The notes below the pieces were generated by a model. The model made no database searches. It was given only the letters and a program-made list of their open reading frames with translations, and was not told the origin of the DNA. The translations under genes and the position numbers were made by a program. Positions 32,250 through 40,075 of a DNA stretch of 64,000 bases are shown in pieces. The DNA is taken from assembly GCA_013306675.1 (NCBI GenBank), contig JABLUY010000199.1:1-64000 (forward strand), given 5' to 3'. The DNA comes from Thraustochytrium sp. TN22 (lineage: Eukaryota > Sar > Bigyra > Thraustochytrida > Thraustochytriidae). Numbering within the stretch: position 1 is the stretch's first letter; each line of letters begins with the position of its first letter.

Positions 32250-35200
32250 ATGGTGCGCAAGGGCGGCAACACGGACGGGTGGGAGGTCAAGGTGACGCTG
32301 GAGGGCGATGAGTACTACTACCGCGCGGCGTCGAACGAGATCACGTGGGAGAAGCCGGAGGCGCTGCTGACCCGCGACGAGATCGAGGCGAACAAGGGCG
32401 ACTGGAAGTGGGTCCCGCACCCGGAGCTGCTGTGGCAGCCTGCACGCGTGGTGAGCGAGGACGCGCAGGTCACGACGCTGGTGACGGAGCGCGGCAAGAA
32501 CGTCAAGGTGCCCAAGGATGGCGTCATGTGCGGCGCGGAGACGGCCGGGCGCCAGCAGAAGGTGCCGCTGTGGAGCCTGCACCGGTCGGCGCTCAAGCAC
32601 CTGGAGGACGACCTGGTGGCGGCGGACGGCGTGAACGAGGGCATCATCTCGCACACGCTGCGCGAGCTCTACGAGAAGCAGAGCCAGATCTACACGTGGG
32701 TGGGCGCGGCGCAGAGCGTGCTGGTGGCGGTGAACCCGTACAAGGACATCAAGGGCCTGTACTCGCCGCAGCAGGTGCGCGACTACGAGCGGCCGCCGCC
32801 CAACGTCAAGCTGCCGCCGCACGTGTTCTCCATCGCGGCCAACAGCTACAACGCGCTGCTGCGCGAGGCGCAGAACCAGTCTGTGCTCATCAGCGGCGAG
32901 TCGGGTGCCGGCAAGACGGTGGCCACCAAGCACTGCCTGAGCTGGCTCGCCATGGTGGCGGGCTCCGAGTCGCACGTGGAGGCCAAGATTCTGAGCGCCA
33001 ACCCGGTGCTGGAGGCCTTTGGCAACGCCAAGACGATCCGCAACAACAACTCGTCGCGCTTCGGCAAGTGGATCGAGGTCTACTTCGACTCCAAGACGGC
33101 GGAGATTTGCGGCGCCAGCATCCAGAACTACCTGCTGGAGCGTTCGCGCGTGGTGTACCAGCAGCGCGGCGAGCGCAACTTCCACATCTTCTACCAGATG
33201 ACGGGCGACCGCTCCATCTCGTCCAAGTACGGCCTCATGGATGCCTCCAAGTACGAGTACATGAACAAGTCGGGCGTCATTCAGGCGCGCGATGTGGACG
33301 ATGAGGGGGACCTCCGCGAGGTGCTGGCCGCCTTCGAGGAGCTCGGCTTCGGCGCCGAGGAGCAGGACTGGATCTTCCGCACCACCATCGCCGTGCTCAT
33401 GCTGGGCAACGTCGAATTTGCCGAGAAGATGCAGAGCGGCGGCGTGCGCGGCTCGACCATCAAGGACCTGGGCCCCGTTCGCCGCGCCGCCGAGCTGCTG
33501 GGCGTGTCCGCGGACGAGCTCGAGCACGTGCTCTGCTTCCGCTCGATCGCCGTGCGCACCGAGCGCAACGTCATCCCGCTCGAGCCGGTCAAGGCGCGCG
33601 ACTCGTGCGACTCGCTGGCCAAGGGCATCTACTCGCGCCTCTTCGACTACCTGGTGCGCCGCATCAACGAGAGCCTCGAGGGCCGCGTCGGCAAGTTCAT
33701 CGGCATCCTCGACATCTTCGGCTTTGAGATCTTCGAGAACAACTCCTTCGAGCAGCTCTGCATCAACTACTGCAATGAGAAGCTGCAGCAGTTCTTCAAC
33801 CGCACTACCTTCAAGGAGGAGGAGTCGCTCTACGCCTCGGAGGGCATCCAGTTCAAGCACATTGAGTTCATCGACAACCAGGTCGTCCTCGACCTCATCG
33901 AGATGAAGCCCGTCGGCATCCTCCTCATGCTCGACGAGGAGACCCTCGTGCCGGAGGGCTCCAACGAGAAGCTCATGAACAAGATGGAGGCCCAGCACAA
34001 GCGCAACCCCAAGTTCCAGGTCGACGCGCACCGCCGCCTCAACAACGATCTCTCCTTCGAGGTCCTGCACTACGCCGGTGTCGTCAAGTACGACGCCGCG
34101 CTCATGATGCAGAAGAACATTGACACGCTCTACGCCGACATGTACGCGGCTTGCCAGGGCTCCTCGGACGCCCTCACCGCCGGCCTCTTCCCGGACCTCG
34201 GCCGCCAGCAGATCAAGAGCGTCTCGTACAAGTTCCGCAAGCAGCTCAACGAGCTCATGGACGTGCTCTACGAGACGGAGAGCCGCTACATCCGCTGCGT
34301 CAAGCCCAACAACGATCAGCGTCCGGACCGCTTCGAGACGCCCCTCGTCGTCGAGCAGCTCCGCTACTCGGGCGTCTTCGAGGCCGTCGCTATCCGCAAG
34401 CAGGGTTACCCCTTCCGCCTCAGCTACCGCCAGTTCCGCTGCCGCTACGCCTGCATCAACCAGGGCCACTCCTATCGTGCCCGCGACGACAAGGGCATCT
34501 GCCAGGAGATTCTCTCCGCCAGCCCCTACACCTTCGAGGACGTTCAGTTCGGCAAGACGCTCGTGCTCTACAAGGCGCCCGTGCACAAGCTCCTCACGCT
34601 CCTGCGCAACCTCGCGCTGGAGTCCATCGTCCCGGTCTGCCAGAGCCTCATCCGCGGCGGCATCGCGCGCGAGTTCTCGCGCCGCCTCGCCACCGCCACC
34701 GAGGCTATCCAGGAAGCCCTCGACATGCGCAACGACATCTACGCGCTCGACGACGCCATCACCGCCGTCGAGCCCACCATCGGCCCGCTCGCGCGCTGCT
34801 TCGACGCCAAGCCCGTCAACCTCCCGGCCGCCATCGCCCACCGCGATGACCTCCAGAAGTGGAAGGACCTTGAGGCCATCTTCGAGCGCCTCGTCCAGGT
34901 CGAGAAGCCCACCGAGCGCCAGTTCAAGGAGCTCTCGGACGCCGTCGCCCGCGGCGCCAAGCTCCTCGACATCCCGCGCACCGATCACCAGATCAAGCTC
35001 TTCGACACCGCCCACCAGCAGGTCGTCTACATGTCCATCAAGCTCCAGGAGCAGCACCTCGACGAAAACCTCCCCAAGTACGAGCTCGGCCGCTACACGT
35101 CGCTCCGTACCCCCACGGACTACGCCTCCAAGAAGATGTTCGGCAAGGCCAAGGCTGCCGAGAACATGCTTGTCTGGCAGAAGGAGGCGCTTGTCACCTC

Positions 35201-35654
35201 GCTTCACCCCTTCGACGACAAGCTTCTCGCCAAGCAGGCCAAGACCAACTTTGCCAACATCCTCGCCTTTGCCGGCGACAAGAAGTCCAAGGATATGGAC
35301 ACCCCGGGCTCCGTCGTTGTCCAGGAGGGCATCAACAACCCGGCCATGCGTGACGAGATCTACGCACAGATCCTCAAGCAGCTCCAGAACAACCCCAACC
35401 ATGACTCTGAGGACCGCCTCTGGGGCCTCCTGGCCATGTGCCTCTCCAGCTTCATCCCCTCGGAGGGCTTTGAGCTCTATGTGCTCGCCCAGACTCGCAA
35501 GTCCTCCCACACGCAGCAGTTCGTCACGGCCTTCCACAACACCAAGTATGGCTCTGCCGTCACCCAGGCGCCGGCGAACATGAGCTCCGCCATCGCGACC
35601 TTTTACCAGACCAAGGACCGCTCGCGCTACTCGGTCATGCCCCGCCGTGCCTAA
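32250..35654 (+). CDS. Unconventional myosin with N-terminal WW and C-terminal MyTH4 domain
   Basis: Actin-based motor of 1134 residues in one exon, with the start ATG preceded by GAGC repeats. The N-terminus is a WW-like module (residues 10-40, GWEVKV then ITWEKP). An SH3-like/linker part is followed by a complete motor domain: P-loop GESGAGKT at 216-223, switch I NNNSSRFGK and switch II DIFGFEIFENNSFEQL starting at 488. The converter is followed by a short neck with no clear IQ motif, a helical stretch and a MyTH4 domain (about 950-1095; motifs NPAMRDEIYAQILKQL and WGLLAMCLSSFIPS). MyTH4 domains bind microtubules or membranes and usually precede FERM, which is absent here. All nucleotide-binding motifs are intact, so it should be an active motor. 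Confidence 0.95.
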   Translation: MVRKGGNTDGWEVKVTLEGDEYYYRAASNEITWEKPEALLTRDEIEANKGDWKWVPHPELLWQPARVVSEDAQVTTLVTERGKNVKVPKDGVMCGAETAGRQQKVPLWSLHRSALKHLEDDLVAADGVNEGIISHTLRELYEKQSQIYTWVGAAQSVLVAVNPYKDIKGLYSPQQVRDYERPPPNVKLPPHVFSIAANSYNALLREAQNQSVLISGESGAGKTVATKHCLSWLAMVAGSESHVEAKILSANPVLEAFGNAKTIRNNNSSRFGKWIEVYFDSKTAEICGASIQNYLLERSRVVYQQRGERNFHIFYQMTGDRSISSKYGLMDASKYEYMNKSGVIQARDVDDEGDLREVLAAFEELGFGAEEQDWIFRTTIAVLMLGNVEFAEKMQSGGVRGSTIKDLGPVRRAAELLGVSADELEHVLCFRSIAVRTERNVIPLEPVKARDSCDSLAKGIYSRLFDYLVRRINESLEGRVGKFIGILDIFGFEIFENNSFEQLCINYCNEKLQQFFNRTTFKEEESLYASEGIQFKHIEFIDNQVVLDLIEMKPVGILLMLDEETLVPEGSNEKLMNKMEAQHKRNPKFQVDAHRRLNNDLSFEVLHYAGVVKYDAALMMQKNIDTLYADMYAACQGSSDALTAGLFPDLGRQQIKSVSYKFRKQLNELMDVLYETESRYIRCVKPNNDQRPDRFETPLVVEQLRYSGVFEAVAIRKQGYPFRLSYRQFRCRYACINQGHSYRARDDKGICQEILSASPYTFEDVQFGKTLVLYKAPVHKLLTLLRNLALESIVPVCQSLIRGGIAREFSRRLATATEAIQEALDMRNDIYALDDAITAVEPTIGPLARCFDAKPVNLPAAIAHRDDLQKWKDLEAIFERLVQVEKPTERQFKELSDAVARGAKLLDIPRTDHQIKLFDTAHQQVVYMSIKLQEQHLDENLPKYELGRYTSLRTPTDYASKKMFGKAKAAENMLVWQKEALVTSLHPFDDKLLAKQAKTNFANILAFAGDKKSKDMDTPGSVVVQEGINNPAMRDEIYAQILKQLQNNPNHDSEDRLWGLLAMCLSSFIPSEGFELYVLAQTRKSSHTQQFVTAFHNTKYGSAVTQAPANMSSAIATFYQTKDRSRYSVMPRRA

Positions 35655-35789
35655 GGGAGTTGGGGTTATGGCTAGGCAGGCAGGCAGGCAGGCAGGCAAC
35701 GAGGAAAGCCCCTACGTCCCTGCTGCTGTGTTTGTGTGTGCGCGTGTTTGATGGCGGCGTCTCTCGTGAAGAACCAGAGAACTATCCGA

Positions 35790-35844
35790 GGACGCTGTCG
35801 CTGAGATTACTTTGGAGAATACATACATCCGTCAACCCAAGTTT
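35790..35844. repeat. 55-bp direct repeat, copy A
   Basis: Begins GGACGCTGTCGCTGAG and ends CAACCCAAGTTT. By eye it is identical over 55 bp to the copy at 35871-35925; the period is 81 bp. Confidence 0.9.
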
Positions 35845-35870
35845 CTTTTGTTTTTGTTGGTTCTGACAGC

Positions 35871-35925
35871 GGACGCTGTCGCTGAGATTACTTTGGAGAA
35901 TACATACATCCGTCAACCCAAGTTT
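35871..35925. repeat. 55-bp direct repeat, copy B
   Basis: Second copy of the 55-bp unit in the 3' flank of the myosin gene. The perfect identity implies a young duplication. Confidence 0.9.
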
Positions 35926-36064
35926 AGCGTCATTCGTGGATCGGCAAAGAAAACGCTCAATCTAACTTAGCAAGCTAGTTGCCAGTGAACTGGTAGCTCT
36001 CTAGCTAGCTAGCTAGCTCTAGCTAGTAGAAGCGAGAGCTCTAAGCTCTAGCTAGCGACGGTCT

Positions 36065-36343
36065 TCATCCCTTTCTTTTGCTATCAACAGCCGCAAGCTC
36101 ATCCTTGCCCTTGTTGAAGCACGCCTTCCACTCGCGAACCTTGTCCTGGCACTGCCCACGCCCAATCTGTCAGCCCTCTCTCCCTCACCGCGCTCTCGCA
36201 CCGACGCCAGCACTCACCTTGGACCAGTCCCTGTCGCTGTCCGCCATGCACAGCTGCAGCGCCTCGTACTGCTTCGCGCAGCCGGCCCTCTCCACCTGCT
36301 CGTCCGCGTCCACCTCGCCGCCGCCGCCGCCGCGGTCCGGCAT
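36065..36343 (-). CDS. COA4: Twin CX9C protein, COA4-like (two exons)
   Basis: Small mitochondrial intermembrane-space protein of 70 residues, related to COA4/Cmc3, which helps assemble cytochrome c oxidase. Exon 1 is 36218-36343 and exon 2 is 36065-36151. The 66-nt intron starts GTGAGT and ends in CAG, in phase 0. The joined protein has two CX9C motifs (Cys22/Cys32 and Cys43/Cys53) separated by ten residues. The context AGCAKQYEALQLCM, then DWSK-CQDKVREWKACF, matches the COA4 pattern (GCAxxxxAVQECM, DWRQCQ). The family is imported and oxidised by the Mia40 relay, which fits the lack of a presequence. The first ATG follows GC-rich low-complexity DNA. The gene is too short and too interrupted to be found from open frames alone. 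Confidence 0.85.
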
Positions 36344-36913
36344 CGCCGCCGGCCTTCCAGCGAGCCGCTCCGCGCGCTGCTCCGTCTCCGCGCCGCGTCC
36401 TCCCGCGCCGCGCCCTCCCGCGCCGCGCCGCCGCCGCGCGCGAAGCAGGCCTGTCGGGGCCGCGCGTGCCGGCCTCAAGGCCCGTCGTGCTACGGCAGTG
36501 CGGCGCCCATCAGCTGAGCAGACGCCCTTCGTCATTGACGGCCAGCTCGACGTCGGGCTCGTCAGGGTCGCATCGTGCCCGCGCTCGCGCTCGCGCCTGC
36601 TCGCGCCTGGCTGCAGTGCGTGCCGGTGGAGCCTCGGGGCGCCGGCGCCGGCGCCAGCGCGTTCTCGCTTCTTGCCCGCGGCCGGTCTGGCGCGCCATGC
36701 GGCGCCTGGACTTGACCGCCGTCTAACTAACAGAACTCAACGGTGTCGGCACAGGCGGCGCTATCGACCGAGGCCGCGGCCGTGGCGCGGCGCCGACCAG
36801 ACCAGAATCGCCGCTCTGCGCTTCGCAGGCTTCGCAGGCTTCGCAGGCTTTGCAGGCTTCGCCGGCTTCGCCGCTCCGAGTTTTCTTGGGCGGCGCGCGC
36901 GGCAGGCGCCGCC
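36344..36913. promoter_or_regulatory. Divergent spacer, COA4 / acyltransferase-like gene
   Basis: Lies between two divergent start codons and so should hold both promoters. The distal part contains six nonamer repeats, entered separately. No TATA-like element is evident. Confidence 0.45.
36820..36873. repeat. Six tandem nonamer repeats
   Basis: Six contiguous 9-bp units: three GCTTCGCAG, one GCTTTGCAG and two GCTTCGCCG, ending 40 bp upstream of the start codon at 36914. Their order suggests stepwise divergence from one end. Confidence 0.9.
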
Positions 36914-38557
36914 ATGCAGCGCTTCTCGAGCTCCGACGTGAGCGCCGCGGCGAGCCTGGCGAGCCGCGACGCCGGGGAGGACGACAGCCCGCGCGTCCCA
37001 CTTCTGCAGCCCGTGCGCGAGGCGGAAGGGGAGGACCTCGAGGCGAGCCGCGGCCAGCGGGACCTGCAGCGGGAAGACGCGGAGGGCCAGGATGCAGTCA
37101 CGACGGCCGCACCCAAGGCCAAGACGGGCCGGCTCGTGGCGCTCGACCTGATGCGCGGCTTCATCATGATCATCATGGCGTGGGACCACTCCAAGGACAT
37201 CTTTGCGTCGCCGGCGTCCATGCCCAAGCAGCACGGCTCCGAGGGCTGGGAGGGCCCGCTATCAACGTACGACAACAACGTGTGGCTCTTTATCGCAAGA
37301 GCCGTCAGCAATGTCTGCGCGCCGGGTTTCTTCCTCACCATGGGCATGTCCATGGCGCTCTTCTCCGTCTCGCGTCTGCGCCACGGCTGGTCCTGGCTCT
37401 CGATCTGGCGCCACTTCATGATGCGTGGCGTGGTGCTCCTCGTGGTCGGCCGTCTCGTTAACCCGCCCTTCCTCCTTGGCCAGTTGGTGCAGCTCCTCCA
37501 GGGTCGAACCGTCATAAGCTGGCGCGGCCACTACACGCCGGCAGACATTGGTATCATGGCCCGCGACGCTTGGCTCGGCGTCTTTGAGGTCATGACCGGC
37601 CTAGGTCTCGTCATGATGTGTGCAGCTACCATCGTGCTCCCAGCGCTTTGGCTCGTGCACGATCGCACCTCCAAGCCGCGCGGCGCTGCGGCGCACCAGG
37701 GGCTGCGCGCCTCACTGCCGTCCGCCGCCGAGGTTGCCGGCTACGCGCTCTTTCTCGCCATCTTCGCGGCGGATAGCGTCATCATGACACGGGCGCAGGG
37801 CGACGAGTTCTTCTTGGACAAGACGACGCCGGTCTTCCCGGACCAGAAAGCCAAGGCGCAGACCTTAGGGCAAACGCTCGCGCGCTTCTTCATCTTCCCT
37901 GGCGGTCTGCCCGGCATCCTGGGCCGCACCTCGTACCCGGTTGTGCCGTGGCTTGCCATCACCTCGCTCGGCGTCGGTCTCGGATTCTCCATGGTTCAGC
38001 ATGCGCGCCGCACCTTTCAACGCCTCGGCGTACTGGCTGTCGTCTTCATTGTTGGCTTCGTGCTGGTGCGCTGCTTTGGAGGCGCTTTTGGCAACCTCCG
38101 CGGCCTGCCGCGCGGCGACGGCCGCCGTGAGTCGGACCACCTCAACAAGACGCTCGCCTTCTTCATCACCAGCAAGTACCCGCCGAGCCTAGCCTTTTCT
38201 CTGCTCTACCTCTCATTTGACATGGCCTTCATCCACCTCTTCGCGCAGTCCTGCACGGCCTTCCCCCTGGAGGCCATTGCGCGCGCCTCCGCGAGCATCC
38301 CGACGCGGGCTGCGCACCACTTTTGGGACGTTTGCCTGGTTTTTGGCCAGGTGCCGCTCTTCTTTTACATCCTGCACTTTTGGATGCTGGGCTTGACCTC
38401 GGCGGTCGCGCAAGCAGCTTTGGGGGCCTACCAGGTCCCTCTCATTCTCTGCGTGCCCGTGTGGCTCGTGCTGCTGGCTATCCTCGTCCCCACCTGCAGG
38501 CGGTACGCAGCGTTCAAGAGCACGACGCCGCGCGACTCCCTGTTCCGCTATCTCTAA
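36914..38557 (+). CDS. Multi-pass membrane protein of the HGSNAT/DUF1624 acyltransferase family
   Basis: Predicted membrane protein of 547 residues from the ATG at 36914; the open frame upstream crosses the nonamer repeats and is probably untranslated. After an acidic cytosolic N-terminus of about 70 residues, the first membrane helix contains LDLMRGFIMIIMAWDH, the signature of the heparan-alpha-glucosaminide N-acetyltransferase catalytic domain (DUF1624/YeiB superfamily), in which a conserved His takes part in acetyl transfer across the membrane. Roughly nine to ten further hydrophobic helices follow (for example FHLFAQ-type loops and PLFFYILHFWML near 470-490). The usual eukaryotic HGSNAT is longer at its luminal N-terminus, so a heparan-specific role should not be assumed; transmembrane acyl transfer to an unknown substrate is the safe reading. 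Confidence 0.75.
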   Translation: MQRFSSSDVSAAASLASRDAGEDDSPRVPLLQPVREAEGEDLEASRGQRDLQREDAEGQDAVTTAAPKAKTGRLVALDLMRGFIMIIMAWDHSKDIFASPASMPKQHGSEGWEGPLSTYDNNVWLFIARAVSNVCAPGFFLTMGMSMALFSVSRLRHGWSWLSIWRHFMMRGVVLLVVGRLVNPPFLLGQLVQLLQGRTVISWRGHYTPADIGIMARDAWLGVFEVMTGLGLVMMCAATIVLPALWLVHDRTSKPRGAAAHQGLRASLPSAAEVAGYALFLAIFAADSVIMTRAQGDEFFLDKTTPVFPDQKAKAQTLGQTLARFFIFPGGLPGILGRTSYPVVPWLAITSLGVGLGFSMVQHARRTFQRLGVLAVVFIVGFVLVRCFGGAFGNLRGLPRGDGRRESDHLNKTLAFFITSKYPPSLAFSLLYLSFDMAFIHLFAQSCTAFPLEAIARASASIPTRAAHHFWDVCLVFGQVPLFFYILHFWMLGLTSAVAQAALGAYQVPLILCVPVWLVLLAILVPTCRRYAAFKSTTPRDSLFRYL

Positions 38558-38760
38558 GTAAGAACCAAGTACCACTGTAGAGGCAGTAAGCAAACGGTCA
38601 GTTCTGAGACAAGTCATCCATTCTTTTGTCAGAGTTTCTTGTAAGTTTAGTCATCGTCGTAGCTGGACGAGTTTGCTTGTTTTGAAGTTGAAAGTGGGTG
38701 TGGGTATGAATATGGGTCTGTGTGCGTGTGTGCGTGCGCGCGCGTGCGTGAGCACATTCA
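38558..38760. other. Convergent 3' spacer
   Basis: Separates two convergent genes. It is AT-richer than the coding DNA and holds a GT/GTGC-rich run at about 38696-38750. Presumably both 3' UTRs end here. Confidence 0.5.
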
Positions 38761-39681
38761 TCACACCACCTTGCCGAGGACGACACACGGCATAAGCGGC
38801 ACGCCGGAGGGTTTGAGACGCGCCTCGGTGTGGCCATCGCCGTGGCAGCGGAGGATGATACCGGTCATGACGCTGGACTGGAAAGTAAGACTGACCAGAA
38901 TGTGCCACCATGCGTGCAGCTGGGGGTTAAAGCCCAGCGCGCGCTGGACGCCGTCGCACGCGAAGCGGTCCGCGAGCCAGCAGGCAAAGGCCGCGGCAAA
39001 GCTTCCGATCGTGATTGCAAAGATCCCGCGCGCCTCACGGCGGCAGGCCGCTGAGGCGTGCCAGTACCCTTCCACGAAGCTGTACAGATTGACTGGAATG
39101 AAGGCGAGGCAGAAGACGTGGCTCATCACCGGCACCAGCAGACTGGCCAGCGTGCCGCCCACCACGAGCGCCACGAGCGCCTCCGGCGAGAAGACAAGAC
39201 GCCGCACCCACGGGTTCCACGTGTGCAGCGGCCTCATCATGAAGCAACCGAAGAGAGAAAGGTACGAGATGGGCAGCTCGTCCAGCACCTGGCCCGCCAC
39301 GCTGAGCGTGCCATGGAAGAGCGTTGAGCCGATGCCCACGAGCGCCATAAGCGCCCACAGCATCCAGGTTTGCGGCTCCACCAGCTTGACGCGCGGGTCC
39401 AGGAAAAGCGGCGCAATCCAGGCCATGGCCAGTAAGCTCAGCGAGCTCGTCGTGTTCCAAAACTCCGCCACATGCGGCGTCACCGCGTAGTTCCTCTCGC
39501 ACCAGTCGATGGGCGACGACATTGGCTTGAAGGTGGCCAAAAGCTCCTCGCGTCGTTGCCACGCCACCACCGTGCAGCTCAGCACGAAGAGCGCCACCGC
39601 CCGGCGCCCAATCTCAGGCGCCGCGTCTGTGTCCTTGGGCTCGCCGCGACCCCTTTCCTGCTCGCCGACCGACATGGCCAT
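38761..39681 (-). CDS. Alkaline ceramidase
   Basis: Predicted zinc-dependent hydrolase of ER/Golgi membranes that splits ceramide (or phytoceramide) into a sphingoid base and a fatty acid. The protein has 306 residues with about seven hydrophobic helices. Family motifs are all visible: DWCERNYAVTPHVAEFWNT near the N-terminus, GIGSTLFHGTLSVAGQVLDE in the centre and HAWWHILVS near the C-terminus. These carry the His and Asp residues that bind the catalytic zinc in the alkaline ceramidase/CREST superfamily. The size matches the family (about 260-310 residues). The start ATG at 39681 has a second ATG two codons later. It converges on the acyltransferase-like gene. Confidence 0.92.
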   Translation of the reverse strand: MAMSVGEQERGRGEPKDTDAAPEIGRRAVALFVLSCTVVAWQRREELLATFKPMSSPIDWCERNYAVTPHVAEFWNTTSSLSLLAMAWIAPLFLDPRVKLVEPQTWMLWALMALVGIGSTLFHGTLSVAGQVLDELPISYLSLFGCFMMRPLHTWNPWVRRLVFSPEALVALVVGGTLASLLVPVMSHVFCLAFIPVNLYSFVEGYWHASAACRREARGIFAITIGSFAAAFACWLADRFACDGVQRALGFNPQLHAWWHILVSLTFQSSVMTGIILRCHGDGHTEARLKPSGVPLMPCVVLGKVV

Positions 39682-39769
39682 TTCGACAGCGGCCGCCGTG
39701 TTGAGCTCGCGTCAACTACCGCCTCTGTCCCCTGCTGCTATCGCTCGCACTCGCGCTCGCTCCAGTACT

Positions 39770-39840
39770 ACGCCGCGCCCCGCCCCGCCGCGCCCCGCCG
39801 CGCCGCGCCGCGCCGCGCCGCGCCCACCGCGCCGCGCCGT
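39770..39840. repeat. (GCCGC)n tract next to the ceramidase start
   Basis: GCCGC/CCCCG pentanucleotide copies roughly 90 bp upstream of the minus-strand ceramidase start codon. They lie between it and the stop of the importin gene. Confidence 0.8.
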
Positions 39841-39933
39841 GCCGACATGGGATAGGTTGCGACGAAGAATGCGGGTACGTACGAGCGAAGCAGAGCCACG
39901 ACGGACCCGTTCAAAGTCGCCGCCACTGACAGC

Positions 39934-40044
39934 CTATGCGACGTCCACAGACTGATCCTCAGGGTGGCGACCGTGGTAGTGGGCGCTCGCAGGCACGGGC
40001 TTGTGGCGCGCCGTCGAAGATGGCTGCGTCGACTGCCGCGCTTG

Positions 40045-40075
<31 letters not shown>

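Larger units (their letters stand above)
35655..36064. other. 3' flank of myosin with a 55-bp direct duplication
   Basis: Contains a CAGG run right after the stop (about 35674-35699), two identical 55-bp copies listed separately, and an AGCT/CTAG-rich palindromic stretch at about 35995-36055. No gene is seen. Confidence 0.6.

Noticed and set aside
32076-35699. 1207-residue antisense frame opposite the myosin gene
   Set aside because: The mirror of strongly GC-biased codons; its translation is low-complexity Leu/Val/Glu/Arg with no domain, while the sense strand is a clear myosin.
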